Below are positions 1-5,075 of a stretch of DNA of 5,487 nt, one piece after another. The stretch covers positions 1 through 5,487 of the forward strand of contig JAOUKJ010000309.1 in assembly GCA_029882675.1 (NCBI GenBank). The letters are read 5' to 3'. Origin of the DNA: Cyclobacteriaceae bacterium (GTDB lineage: Bacteria; Bacteroidota; Bacteroidia; Cytophagales; Cyclobacteriaceae). Positions within the stretch are counted from its first letter, which is position 1. Each line of letters begins with the position of its first letter. The notes beneath the pieces were generated by a model. That model made no database searches and had not been told where the DNA came from. It was given only the letters and a program-made list of their open reading frames with translations. The position numbers and the translations under genes are program-made.

Positions 1-75
1 GCCTGTTCCTGTACGATCCTCCTTTTTACTGCCGTTGTTCAGAATATCTTGCATCAGATCCAAATACTGCTTCAT
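1..75 (-). CDS. thyA: Thymidylate synthase, N-terminal 25 codons (partial)
   Basis: Thymidylate synthase makes dTMP from dUMP in the cytoplasm, using 5,10-methylenetetrahydrofolate as carbon donor and reductant. Only the first 25 residues are present; the gene runs off the left edge. They begin MKQYLDLMQDIL and end KKEDRTGTG, which matches the N-terminus of ThyA from E. coli as I remember it (MKQYLELM..., then NDRTGTG). The arginine of the DRTGTG motif is part of the dUMP phosphate-binding loop in the family. The ATG at 75 is chosen because it matches the family start and lies 27 nt past a TACCTTTG promoter box. The nearest upstream gene on this strand, the lipoprotein, ends 281 nt away, so thyA probably has its own transcript. 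The identity is convincing despite the short fragment; nothing can be said about the catalytic half. Confidence 0.9.
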   Translation of the reverse strand, partial: MKQYLDLMQDILNNGSKKEDRTGTG

Positions 76-102
76 GCTGTAGTTCTTTAAGAATGTATTT
101 CA

Positions 103-110
103 CAAAGGTA
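103..110 (-). promoter_or_regulatory. Bacteroidota-type -7 box of thyA
   Basis: Read on the minus strand this is TACCTTTG, a perfect fit to the TAnnTTTG element used by the Bacteroidota primary sigma factor. A possible -33 element (TTGA) lies 21 nt further upstream on that strand. The box is 27 nt before the thyA ATG, so the leader should be about 20 nt. That leader holds a small near-palindrome, TTCTT-T-AAGAA, at 83-93. The box sequence is seen directly; its activity is inferred. Confidence 0.7.
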
Positions 111-174
111 TTAATTCTTTACAATTGTGGATCAATCCCCCAACCTGAATAATTCAAAACAAGGTTACCGAAAA

Positions 175-204
175 AAAGGAATACAAAGGAATACAACGGT
201 ATAG
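175..204. repeat. Short tandem repeat, 10-bp unit
   Basis: Two identical tandem copies of AAAGGAATAC (175-184 and 185-194) are followed by a third, degenerate unit, AACGGTATAG (195-204), matching 7 of 10 positions. The array lies in the 281-nt gap between the lipoprotein stop and thyA, about 65 nt upstream of the thyA promoter box. One helical turn per unit could suit a DNA-binding protein, but the array is small and could be replication slippage. No function is claimed. Confidence 0.5.
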
Positions 205-251
205 CAGGGAAACAATAAGAAAGGCAGTATGAAAATCCGTTATAAACATAA

Positions 252-281
252 AATCCCCTGCTGCTATTACAACAAGGGATT
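252..281 (-). terminator. Possible weak terminator of the lipoprotein gene
   Basis: AATCCC (252-257) and GGGATT (276-281) are perfect inverted arms around an 18-nt loop, with further broken pairing inside the loop. On the minus strand the structure is followed by ATTTTATGTTTATAA, which is T-rich but not a clean T-run. It sits 75 nt after the lipoprotein stop, a sensible place for termination before thyA. The stem is only 6 bp and the loop is long, so this is tentative. Confidence 0.35.
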
Positions 282-356
282 ATATTCCAATTTCAACGCC
301 TTAAAAAAAATGATTATCTGCTTTCAGAAGGCTTGCTTATTTCTGCACTTAAATAA

Positions 357-1214
357 TCAATTCAATTCCACACTTTTAGCCTTACCATTCACAGTAATCA
401 GAATGGTCTTATCGCAGGTGCCGTCCCCAAAATTAACAGTAACAAGTGCGCGGGGAGTGGTGATCTCCTTAATTCCGGATACCGGGATAAAGACTTTGTC
501 CGCCCAGCAACTACGCTTCATCACTAATGCCTCAGTTATAGTCATGGTATATTGAACGCCTTTGCGGTTTATGCCACTGCCTGAACCCGTCAGTTGTACA
601 ACATCATTGAGTGGATTGGTATTATCTCTTATCCAGGTGCGCACTTTGCTAACTTCCCTGGTTGCCTCAGAGCCATCTGTCCAAATTACCCTGCCGGCTG
701 AGAGGGTAATCTCATGGATAATTCCGGTACTTGAAAGGGTCGTTTTATTAATCACTTTTCTGGTTCCTTCAATCTTTACGCCATCAATATAAAAATCCAC
801 TAGTTCAACAGTAACAGTACTTCCAAACTGCCATATCTTTCCATCGTGAGTCACCTTCACCACACCTTTGCGTGTCCTGCCATTGGGCCCCTGACAACCT
901 GAACCGAAATCTATTGTAATGACCAATTCTCCGGTTAGGGTCGTATCTTTTGAGACTATTGCACATACCAGCCTGCCATCTTCCTCATAGCGCCCACCTA
1001 AATTACTGGTAGCAAAAATACTGGCAAAGGCCAGGTCTTCCACTTCATCAAAGGAACTCTCAATGGTTGTCTCATCCGCCACTTCTGTAACATCATCATT
1101 AGCCGGCGGATCCACCTCGTCCTCATTACATCCTATGACAAAACCGGCCATGATGACAATAATCAATGACCAAACAATGCTTGACTTCTTTGCCTTTTTA
1201 TTTTCCTTTTTCAT
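357..1214 (-). CDS. Uncharacterised lipoprotein, probably exported to the outer membrane
   Basis: A 285-aa protein of unknown function. It begins with a lysine-rich n-region (residues 2-10) and a hydrophobic segment (13-27), and has a type II signal peptide cleavage site VIG|C with the lipid-attachment cysteine at 29. The residues after it (NEDEVD, then a very acidic linker to about residue 60) resemble the acidic lipoprotein export signal that sends Bacteroidota lipoproteins to the cell surface, so a surface location is plausible. The rest looks rich in beta strands and glycine turns. Two similar elements, ITIDFGSGC (99-107) and VTVNFGDGTC (258-267), each pair with an upstream cysteine (C84 and C236), suggesting an internal duplication with two disulfides. 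I recall this FGxG-C style in hypothetical proteins of the phylum but can name no family. The ATG at 1214 is directly followed by the signal peptide. No TAnnTTTG box was found upstream. It appears to be transcribed alone. Confidence 0.85.
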   Translation of the reverse strand: MKKENKKAKKSSIVWSLIIVIMAGFVIGCNEDEVDPPANDDVTEVADETTIESSFDEVEDLAFASIFATSNLGGRYEEDGRLVCAIVSKDTTLTGELVITIDFGSGCQGPNGRTRKGVVKVTHDGKIWQFGSTVTVELVDFYIDGVKIEGTRKVINKTTLSSTGIIHEITLSAGRVIWTDGSEATREVSKVRTWIRDNTNPLNDVVQLTGSGSGINRKGVQYTMTITEALVMKRSCWADKVFIPVSGIKEITTPRALVTVNFGDGTCDKTILITVNGKAKSVELN

Positions 1215-1334
1215 AATTAGCTTTTTATCTTATTTGATATAATAAGTTTATAATAGTTTAATCAATTCACTCATTAATTCTTTGTACAACGAATTAGTAA
1301 ACCCCTGATGTACTGTTTATACCAAAAAAGAATT

Positions 1335-1523
1335 TCAGAAAATGACAGGAAGAATGCGATAGTATCTTGTATTTTCAAATTGAAGAAACAGTGAACTTCG
1401 TGAGAGCAAAAACTTTATTTCAGACGTATCTGGCGTGGTATTATTTTTTGTTACAAACTCACAAAGTAATTGTAAGTTTTCATCATAAATAACATATTTC
1501 GGCGTCTTGGGAGAGCAGGCCAT
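1335..1523 (-). CDS. Doubtful small ORF, 62 codons
   Basis: An ATG-initiated frame of 62 codons, starting MACSPKTPKYVIYDENLQLL and ending in an aromatic/aliphatic tail (YYRILPVIF). I recognise no family. It lies in the same orientation as the genes on both sides and alone in a 538-nt gap, so it is not the shadow of a larger gene. There is no convincing ribosome-binding site or exact TAnnTTTG box; the closest minus-strand approximation, TAAATTTTG, lies within 60 nt upstream and has one extra base. There is no signal peptide or clear membrane helix. In AT-rich DNA a frame this short can arise by chance. It is listed so that the gap is documented. Confidence 0.22.
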   Translation of the reverse strand: MACSPKTPKYVIYDENLQLLCEFVTKNNTTPDTSEIKFLLSRSSLFLQFENTRYYRILPVIF

Positions 1524-1708
1524 TGTTTTCTACATTTTTAATTTGCGTATTTTGACTATTCTCATTATGTCAAAATTTATGCCACAGCAAATTAATAGAA
1601 TATAAGTTTAGCGCAGTTTTCTCATAAATCACATCATAATTCACGAACAGCACGTTTTTACAATTAATCAAAACCTGTATAAAGCAATCAGATCCCAGGG
1701 CGACATGC

Positions 1709-1741
1709 ACAAAACGTACAGTTTTTGTCCGTTTTCGGACA
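1709..1741. repeat. Two overlapping inverted repeats after the epimerase gene
   Basis: TGTCCG (1726-1731) and CGGACA (1736-1741) form a perfect 6-bp stem with a 4-nt loop, only 11 nt beyond the epimerase stop codon. A second pair, ACAAAA (1709-1714) and TTTTGT (1723-1728), shares three bases with the first, so the two hairpins exclude each other. The GC-rich stem could end the cysH-epimerase transcript, but on the minus strand it is followed by A residues (ACAAAAAC), not the T-run of an intrinsic terminator. An operator for a dimeric protein is the other reading. The sequence is seen directly; the role is unknown. Confidence 0.5.
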
Positions 1742-1752
1742 GGGAAATCGAT

Positions 1753-2676
1753 TCAAAAACTCAGCTTATCTATAAAATCACGTAGTTCATTATAAAAAGT
1801 GTTGGAGCCATTGGTAATACCCGCCAATTGGTTCATCTCTAAATTTGGCTTAATCGCAATTTTTCGCAACCGGAGGTGTTGATTTACGAAAATGAATTCC
1901 AGATGGGGTATAAGTTGTCTGAGGTTTTCTACAATATCCAAAATAGAAAGGTTATGCTCCACCAAATTATATACACCAGAATCCAGTTCAGAAACAGACA
2001 GACGAGCCAGTGCTGTGGTCAGTTTGTCGATATGGATAAATGACCTGTTTTGTTTTCCATCGCCATGTATGCTAATCCTGCCGTTAAAATTTCCCTCAAA
2101 GACAAACCTGTTTACTACAGCATCAAACCGCATGGCGGGGCTATAGCCAAACACATTACCACACCGCACAATGTACGTTTTGTACTTGTCCATGAGCCGA
2201 CTGACATGTTCTTCCCCCCGGTATTTAGAAATGGCATAAAAAGTTTTGGGATTCGGCTCCGTACTTTCTGACATCTCTTTGGATGATGATCCGTAAATAC
2301 CTATGCTACTTGTATATACCAATCTATTAATGCCACACGTTTCTGCGGCATAAACAACTTCAGCTGTACCCCAGTGATTCGTTTGTTCATAATAATGGGC
2401 ATCTACATTGGCAAAAGGTGTCGTCACTTTGGCCGCCAGATGATAGACCACATCCACTCCTTCCATCGCTTTTCTCAGGTTGCGTGTATCCAGTATTTCT
2501 CCATTAATAAATTTTAATTTCTGATAACCCGGCATTTTGCTCCCCAGAAAAAAGCTATAGTTGTCCCTACTCAGGTTGTCATATACCTTAATTAAACTTA
2601 CTTCCGCCATTTCCGCAAGCTTTCTAACAAGTTCTGTACCTACATAACCTGCACCACCTGTAATTAATACTTTCAT
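1753..2676 (-). CDS. NAD-dependent epimerase/dehydratase family protein (extended SDR)
   Basis: A cytoplasmic oxidoreductase of the extended short-chain dehydrogenase/reductase type, the family of nucleotide-sugar 4-epimerases and dehydratases. At 307 aa it is of normal length. The Rossmann glycine motif TGGAGYVG is at residues 6-13. The second strand ends YDNLSR with D33, an acid that usually selects NAD over NADP. YHLAA is at 78-82. The catalytic region has TSS (122-124) with YGSS following, and the YxxxK pair is Y147 and K151 (YAISK). The substrate-side segments RCGNVFGY (171-178) and GDGKQNRSFIHI are also typical. All catalytic residues are present, so it should be active, but the motifs do not identify the sugar or product. 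It starts 8 nt after the cysH stop and is almost certainly cotranscribed with it. No other sugar or glycosyltransferase gene is in view. It lacks features I associate with the sulfoquinovose synthase SQD1, which is also longer. Confidence 0.85.
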   Translation of the reverse strand: MKVLITGGAGYVGTELVRKLAEMAEVSLIKVYDNLSRDNYSFFLGSKMPGYQKLKFINGEILDTRNLRKAMEGVDVVYHLAAKVTTPFANVDAHYYEQTNHWGTAEVVYAAETCGINRLVYTSSIGIYGSSSKEMSESTEPNPKTFYAISKYRGEEHVSRLMDKYKTYIVRCGNVFGYSPAMRFDAVVNRFVFEGNFNGRISIHGDGKQNRSFIHIDKLTTALARLSVSELDSGVYNLVEHNLSILDIVENLRQLIPHLEFIFVNQHLRLRKIAIKPNLEMNQLAGITNGSNTFYNELRDFIDKLSF

Positions 2677-2684
2677 CTGTTTTA

Positions 2685-3338
2685 TTACTTAATTAGATCC
2701 GTATGAAGGCCGCACTCTGTTTTATTAAGACCAAACCACCGAGCCTCTCTTTCATCCATATCAGGAGTCAACCTTCGGGTGCAGGGCTCACAGCCAATAC
2801 TTATGTAACCTTTTTTATCGAGCGGATGCTCGGGCAACTGATGTTCTTTGCGATAGTTATAAATCATCTTTGAATTCCAGTCCAGAATGGGGTGATATCT
2901 GAAAGCATTGAAAGGTGTAGGCTGTACTTCCTGCATTTTTTGCCTGTTGGCATTCTGGTCGCGCCTAACTCCATTTATCCAGACATCAAAGTCCCGTAGC
3001 AAATGCTCAGTAGGCTGTGTTTTGTTTATCAAACAACAATGGTCAGGATCGTTGGTAAAAAGCATGCGTCCATCCGAACCCTTTTGCATAAATTTGGGAG
3101 TATCAGACATCACTTCCAGCACTTTAATACCCAATAAGGCTTTAATCCGGTCTCTGAAATTAAGTGTTTCAGGAAATAAAAATCCGGTATTGATACAATA
3201 AACCGGAATGTCTTTATCAATTTCACTGATAATATGTAAAAGGGGAATACTATGGGTCTGAAAGGAAGAAGTCGTGAACAGTCTCAACCCCTGTTCTTTA
3301 TATTCTATGATCTTCTTTCTTATTGATTCAACCTCCAT
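2685..3338 (-). CDS. cysH: Adenylyl-sulfate (APS) reductase, Fe-S type
   Basis: Reduces activated sulfate to sulfite with thioredoxin-like electron donors in assimilatory sulfate reduction (cytoplasm). The 217 residues show the family motifs in order: TTSSFQ (22-27) in the nucleotide-binding loop, NTGFLFPET (50-58), DHCC (99-102), WINGVRRDQ (120-128), YISIGCEPC (178-186) and the C-terminal KTECGLH (206-212). The cysteine pairs C101/C102 and C183/C186 are the [4Fe-4S] ligands that mark APS reductases; PAPS reductases of the E. coli type lack them. C209 is the catalytic cysteine. The annotated name may be phosphoadenylylsulfate reductase, but the clusters favour APS as substrate. The frame is open upstream to a TTG at 3356, but that codon overlaps the TACCTTTG promoter box and would lie before the transcription start. 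The ATG at 3338, preceded by AGGCAGGAT, is therefore preferred. It is first gene of a unit with the epimerase and divergent from the pterin genes. No sulfurylase genes are in the window. Confidence 0.93.
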   Translation of the reverse strand: MEVESIRKKIIEYKEQGLRLFTTSSFQTHSIPLLHIISEIDKDIPVYCINTGFLFPETLNFRDRIKALLGIKVLEVMSDTPKFMQKGSDGRMLFTNDPDHCCLINKTQPTEHLLRDFDVWINGVRRDQNANRQKMQEVQPTPFNAFRYHPILDWNSKMIYNYRKEHQLPEHPLDKKGYISIGCEPCTRRLTPDMDEREARWFGLNKTECGLHTDLIK

Positions 3339-3353
3339 ATCCTGCCTTTTGTG

Positions 3354-3361
3354 CAAAGGTA
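3354..3361 (-). promoter_or_regulatory. Bacteroidota-type -7 box of cysH
   Basis: The minus strand reads TACCTTTG, a perfect TAnnTTTG element, 15 nt before the cysH ATG at 3338, so the leader is only about 8-10 nt. A weak -33 candidate, TTTA, lies 22 nt upstream (3384-3387). That region is shared with the divergent promoter of the pterin genes. The box decides the cysH start: a TTG start at 3356 would lie within the promoter itself. Confidence 0.7.
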
Positions 3362-3396
3362 ATCAATAAAAGGGCATTATTCTTAAAGGATATGCT

Positions 3397-3404
3397 TACT
3401 TTTG
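3397..3404 (+). promoter_or_regulatory. Bacteroidota-type -7 box of the queD-folE unit
   Basis: TACTTTTG fits TAnnTTTG exactly and lies 56 nt before the ATG of the PTPS-family gene, giving a leader near 50 nt. No good TTTG -33 element is seen at the expected distance, so strength may be low or depend on an activator. The box is 35 nt from the cysH box on the opposite strand, so the two promoters are back to back with overlapping -33 regions. Confidence 0.6.
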
Positions 3405-3460
3405 TAACATAAAACATTAATACTGAACCCTTTTTACTCACTGGCGTTATAACAAAGAAT

Positions 3461-3871
3461 ATGAAAACAGCAATTTACAGAAAAGAACGATTTAATGCCG
3501 CGCATCGTTTGTTTTGCAGTGATTGGGATGAAGAAAAAAACCTGGAAGTTTTCGGAAAGTGTGCCAATCCCAATTATCATGGTCACAATTATGAGCTGAT
3601 TGTCCGTTTAGCCGGTGAAGTGGATCCCATAACAGGATATGTCTACGACCTGAAAAAGCTCAGTGATCTGGTTGCGTTGAATGTGCTTGAAATTCTTGAC
3701 CATAAAAACCTCAATCAGGATCTCGAATACTTTGCGAAAACAAATCCCACAGTAGAAAACATCGCTAAATATATTTACGAATTATTGAGGGAACTTATTG
3801 ATGCCCGGTATGATCTAAAAATAACATTGTATGAAACAGAAAGAAATTTTGCTGAATACCCCGCAAGTTGA
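3461..3871 (+). CDS. queD: 6-pyruvoyltetrahydropterin synthase / 6-carboxytetrahydropterin synthase family protein
   Basis: Acts on 7,8-dihydroneopterin triphosphate, the product of GTP cyclohydrolase I. Family members make either 6-pyruvoyltetrahydropterin (biopterin route) or 6-carboxytetrahydropterin (QueD, queuosine and other deazapurines). The 136 residues have the zinc ligands H15 (FNAAHRL) and H40/H42 (HGHNY), the catalytic cysteine C34, and the D80-H81 and E125 positions (LDHKNL, LYETERN). The signature is C-x5-HGHNY within FGKCANPNYHGHNY, followed by GEVDPITGYVYDL. This closely resembles animal PTPS as I remember it, whereas E. coli QueD has C-x3-HGH. The symbol queD is therefore a family label, and the product could be a biopterin precursor. 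The start is the first ATG, 56 nt after a promoter box. Its last 41 nt overlap folE in another frame, indicating tight coexpression. No queC, queE or sepiapterin reductase gene is in the window to decide the pathway. Confidence 0.88.
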   Translation: MKTAIYRKERFNAAHRLFCSDWDEEKNLEVFGKCANPNYHGHNYELIVRLAGEVDPITGYVYDLKKLSDLVALNVLEILDHKNLNQDLEYFAKTNPTVENIAKYIYELLRELIDARYDLKITLYETERNFAEYPAS

Positions 3872-4520
3872 TAAGGTTCTGGAGGACATGGGTGAAGACC
3901 ACATAAGTACTTCATTTGAGACTCCTCTGCGAGAAGGGGCGTTTAATATGGATGATGAGCAAAAAATCACCGAAATAGAAAAAAGGTTTGGTGAGATTAT
4001 GGACATCCTTGGCCTTGATTTGGATGATGATAGTCTAAGGGGTACTCCACGAAGAGTAGCCAAAATGTACGTGAAAGAAGTTTTTAGTGGATTAAACCCT
4101 AAAAACAAACCACAAGTCAGGCTCTTTGATAATAAATACAACTATGATCAGATGATCGTGGAAAAAGACATTACCTTTTATTCCCACTGCGAACATCATT
4201 TCGTCCCCATTTACGGGAAGGCCCATGTGGCCTATTTCTCAAGTGGAAAGGTCATTGGTTTATCAAAGATCAATCGATTTGTACAATATTTCGCTAAAAG
4301 ACCACAGGTACAGGAACGACTTACTATACAAATAGCCCGGGAAATGCAAAACGCCTTAAACACCAAAGATGTGGCTGTTGTTATTGATGCTACGCACTTA
4401 TGCGTTTCAAGTCGTGGCGTTGGAGACACAAACAGCCGGACCGGCACAGCTCACTTTTGTGGAAAATTTAACGAGGAGAATATCAAGCGCGAATTTTTGA
4501 ATTATATAAACTCAAAATAA
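3831..4520 (+). CDS. folE: GTP cyclohydrolase I
   Basis: Converts GTP to 7,8-dihydroneopterin triphosphate plus formate, the entry step to folate, biopterin and queuosine; the active enzyme is a cytoplasmic homodecamer in the family. The 229 residues align with E. coli FolE with a constant offset of 10 in the core: zinc ligands C120, H123 (CEHHF) and C191 (HLCVSSRGV), and active-site residues H122, H189 and R195. GTPRRVAKMY (71-80) and GLSKINR are also typical. The N-terminal part EDHISTSFETPLREGAF (22-38) is, from memory, characteristic of Bacteroidota FolE. Starting at 3831 it overlaps the upstream gene by 41 nt. The alternative ATG at 3888 follows GGAGG by only 2 nt and would leave a 16-nt gap; it still keeps the conserved segment, so the start is not certain. 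The upstream product uses its reaction product directly. No strong terminator follows; only a bulged 7-bp AT-rich stem (4512-4535) overlaps the stop. Confidence 0.95.
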   Translation: MKQKEILLNTPQVDKVLEDMGEDHISTSFETPLREGAFNMDDEQKITEIEKRFGEIMDILGLDLDDDSLRGTPRRVAKMYVKEVFSGLNPKNKPQVRLFDNKYNYDQMIVEKDITFYSHCEHHFVPIYGKAHVAYFSSGKVIGLSKINRFVQYFAKRPQVQERLTIQIAREMQNALNTKDVAVVIDATHLCVSSRGVGDTNSRTGTAHFCGKFNEENIKREFLNYINSK

Positions 4521-4535
4521 AATTTATCTATTTGA

Positions 4536-4568
4536 TTTGCATTTATGGTCTATTATGTTGTTTTTTTG
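4536..4568 (+). promoter_or_regulatory. Possible promoter of the marR-type gene
   Basis: TTTG (4536-4539) is followed after 21 nt by TTTTTTTG (4561-4568), which differs from TAnnTTTG at one of the fixed positions. The spacing suits a -33/-7 pair, and the ATG lies 16 nt downstream, like the short leader of cysH. The run of T makes a chance match likely, so this is a weak call. Confidence 0.3.
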
Positions 4569-4584
4569 TAGAAAAGAATAAACT

Positions 4585-5037
4585 ATGCGTATAGAAGACG
4601 AAATAAAACAAAGTGCTTTTCAGAATGATTATCAAAAAGCCCTCATAAACATTTTCTATACAAACAATTTTCTTGTTGACCAGTTAAATGATGTTTTCAA
4701 AAAACATGACATTACCCGGCAACAATATAATGTGCTGCGTATCCTGCGAGGCCAATACCCTAAGCCAACGCAAATAGGCCTGATCAGAGAGCGCATGCTC
4801 GATAAAATGTCAGATGCCTCCCGCATCGTAGACCGACTGATTAAAAAAGAGCTCATTAAAAAGAATATTGCAGAACATGACCGACGAGCTGTTGATATTT
4901 TAATTTCGGATAGAGGGCTGGCATTATTAAGAGCCATTGACACCTTCAGTAGCGATTTTGAAACAGCCCTCAGAAATTTGGATTCCGGGGAAGCTGCTGA
5001 ATTAAACAGGCTTTTGGACAAGATACGCACCAATTAG
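4585..5037 (+). CDS. MarR-family winged-helix transcriptional regulator
   Basis: A 150-aa DNA-binding protein of normal MarR length that would act as a cytoplasmic homodimer. The N-terminal dimerisation helices cover roughly residues 1-40. ITRQQYNVLRIL (43-54) is the usual helix before the reader domain. The helix-turn-helix spans about 62-88, with the recognition helix near SDASRIVDRLIKK (76-88). The beta wing carries DRR at 99-101, the most conserved MarR motif, followed by ISDRGLALL (107-115). There is no cysteine, so a thiol-based peroxide sensor of the OhrR type is unlikely; the ligand is unknown. It follows folE by 64 nt and precedes aconitase by 67 nt on the same strand. A perfect 8-bp inverted repeat with an 8-nt spacer lies 14 nt after its stop, over the aconitase promoter, and is a candidate binding site. 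MarR proteins usually regulate themselves and a neighbour, but no similar palindrome was seen upstream of this gene. Confidence 0.9.
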   Translation: MRIEDEIKQSAFQNDYQKALINIFYTNNFLVDQLNDVFKKHDITRQQYNVLRILRGQYPKPTQIGLIRERMLDKMSDASRIVDRLIKKELIKKNIAEHDRRAVDILISDRGLALLRAIDTFSSDFETALRNLDSGEAAELNRLLDKIRTN

Positions 5038-5051
5038 CCTGAAGATTTCCA

Positions 5052-5075
5052 AAGAATGCTTACCTTTGCATTCTT
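5052..5075. repeat. Perfect 8-8-8 inverted repeat over the aconitase promoter
   Basis: AAGAATGC (5052-5059) and GCATTCTT (5068-5075) are perfect inverted arms with an 8-nt spacer that contains most of the TACCTTTG -7 box. A protein bound here would block RNA polymerase, so an operator is a natural reading, with the MarR-type protein encoded just upstream as first candidate. It could also be a weak hairpin ending the regulator's transcript, but no T-run follows (AATTATTCAC). Structure seen, role inferred. Confidence 0.55.
5061..5068 (+). promoter_or_regulatory. Bacteroidota-type -7 box of aconitase
   Basis: TACCTTTG, identical to the thyA and cysH boxes, lies 36 nt before the aconitase ATG, giving a leader of about 30 nt. 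No clear TTTG -33 element was found 19-22 nt upstream, where the end of the regulator gene lies. The box sits in the middle of the inverted repeat at 5052-5075. Confidence 0.68.

Larger units (their letters stand above)
1215..1752. other. 538-nt stretch without a confident gene
   Basis: This AT-rich stretch lies between the start of the lipoprotein gene and the end of the epimerase gene, both on the minus strand. It holds one doubtful 62-codon ORF (1335-1523, minus) and two overlapping inverted repeats next to the epimerase stop (1709-1741). I looked for a TAnnTTTG box driving the lipoprotein and found no exact match. There is no tRNA-like fold, no tandem repeat array and no recognisable remnant of a larger gene. 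It probably contains the lipoprotein promoter and the end of the epimerase transcript. Confidence 0.6.

Noticed and set aside
229..792. Two plus-strand frames (229-555 and 562-792) opposite the lipoprotein gene
   Set aside because: The minus-strand frame has a full lipoprotein signal and a coherent 285-aa product; the opposite frames have no recognisable domain and mostly mirror its codons.
1892..2271. Plus-strand frames (1892-2146 and 2050-2271) inside the epimerase gene
   Set aside because: They overlap one another and lie opposite a gene with all SDR motifs; no family features.
1753..2676. Idea that the epimerase is a UDP-sulfoquinovose synthase fed by sulfite from CysH
   Set aside because: The protein is shorter than SQD1 and its active-site surroundings look like generic sugar epimerases; kept only as a testable remark.
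2908..3201. 97-codon plus-strand frame inside cysH
   Set aside because: Antisense shadow of conserved APS reductase motifs, with no independent signal.
3339..3356. Six-codon N-terminal extension of cysH from a TTG
   Set aside because: The TTG is part of the TACCTTTG promoter box, so the extension should not be transcribed.
3815..4447. Minus-strand frames opposite folE (3815-4141 and 4232-4447)
   Set aside because: Opposite a clear GTP cyclohydrolase I with all zinc and active-site residues; serine-rich products typical of antisense translation.
4512..4535. Stem overlapping the folE stop as an intrinsic terminator
   Set aside because: Only 7 AT-rich pairs with a bulge, and no T-run directly after it.
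4656..5033. 125-codon minus-strand frame opposite the marR-type gene
   Set aside because: Antisense shadow; the plus strand encodes a complete MarR fold with the DRR wing.
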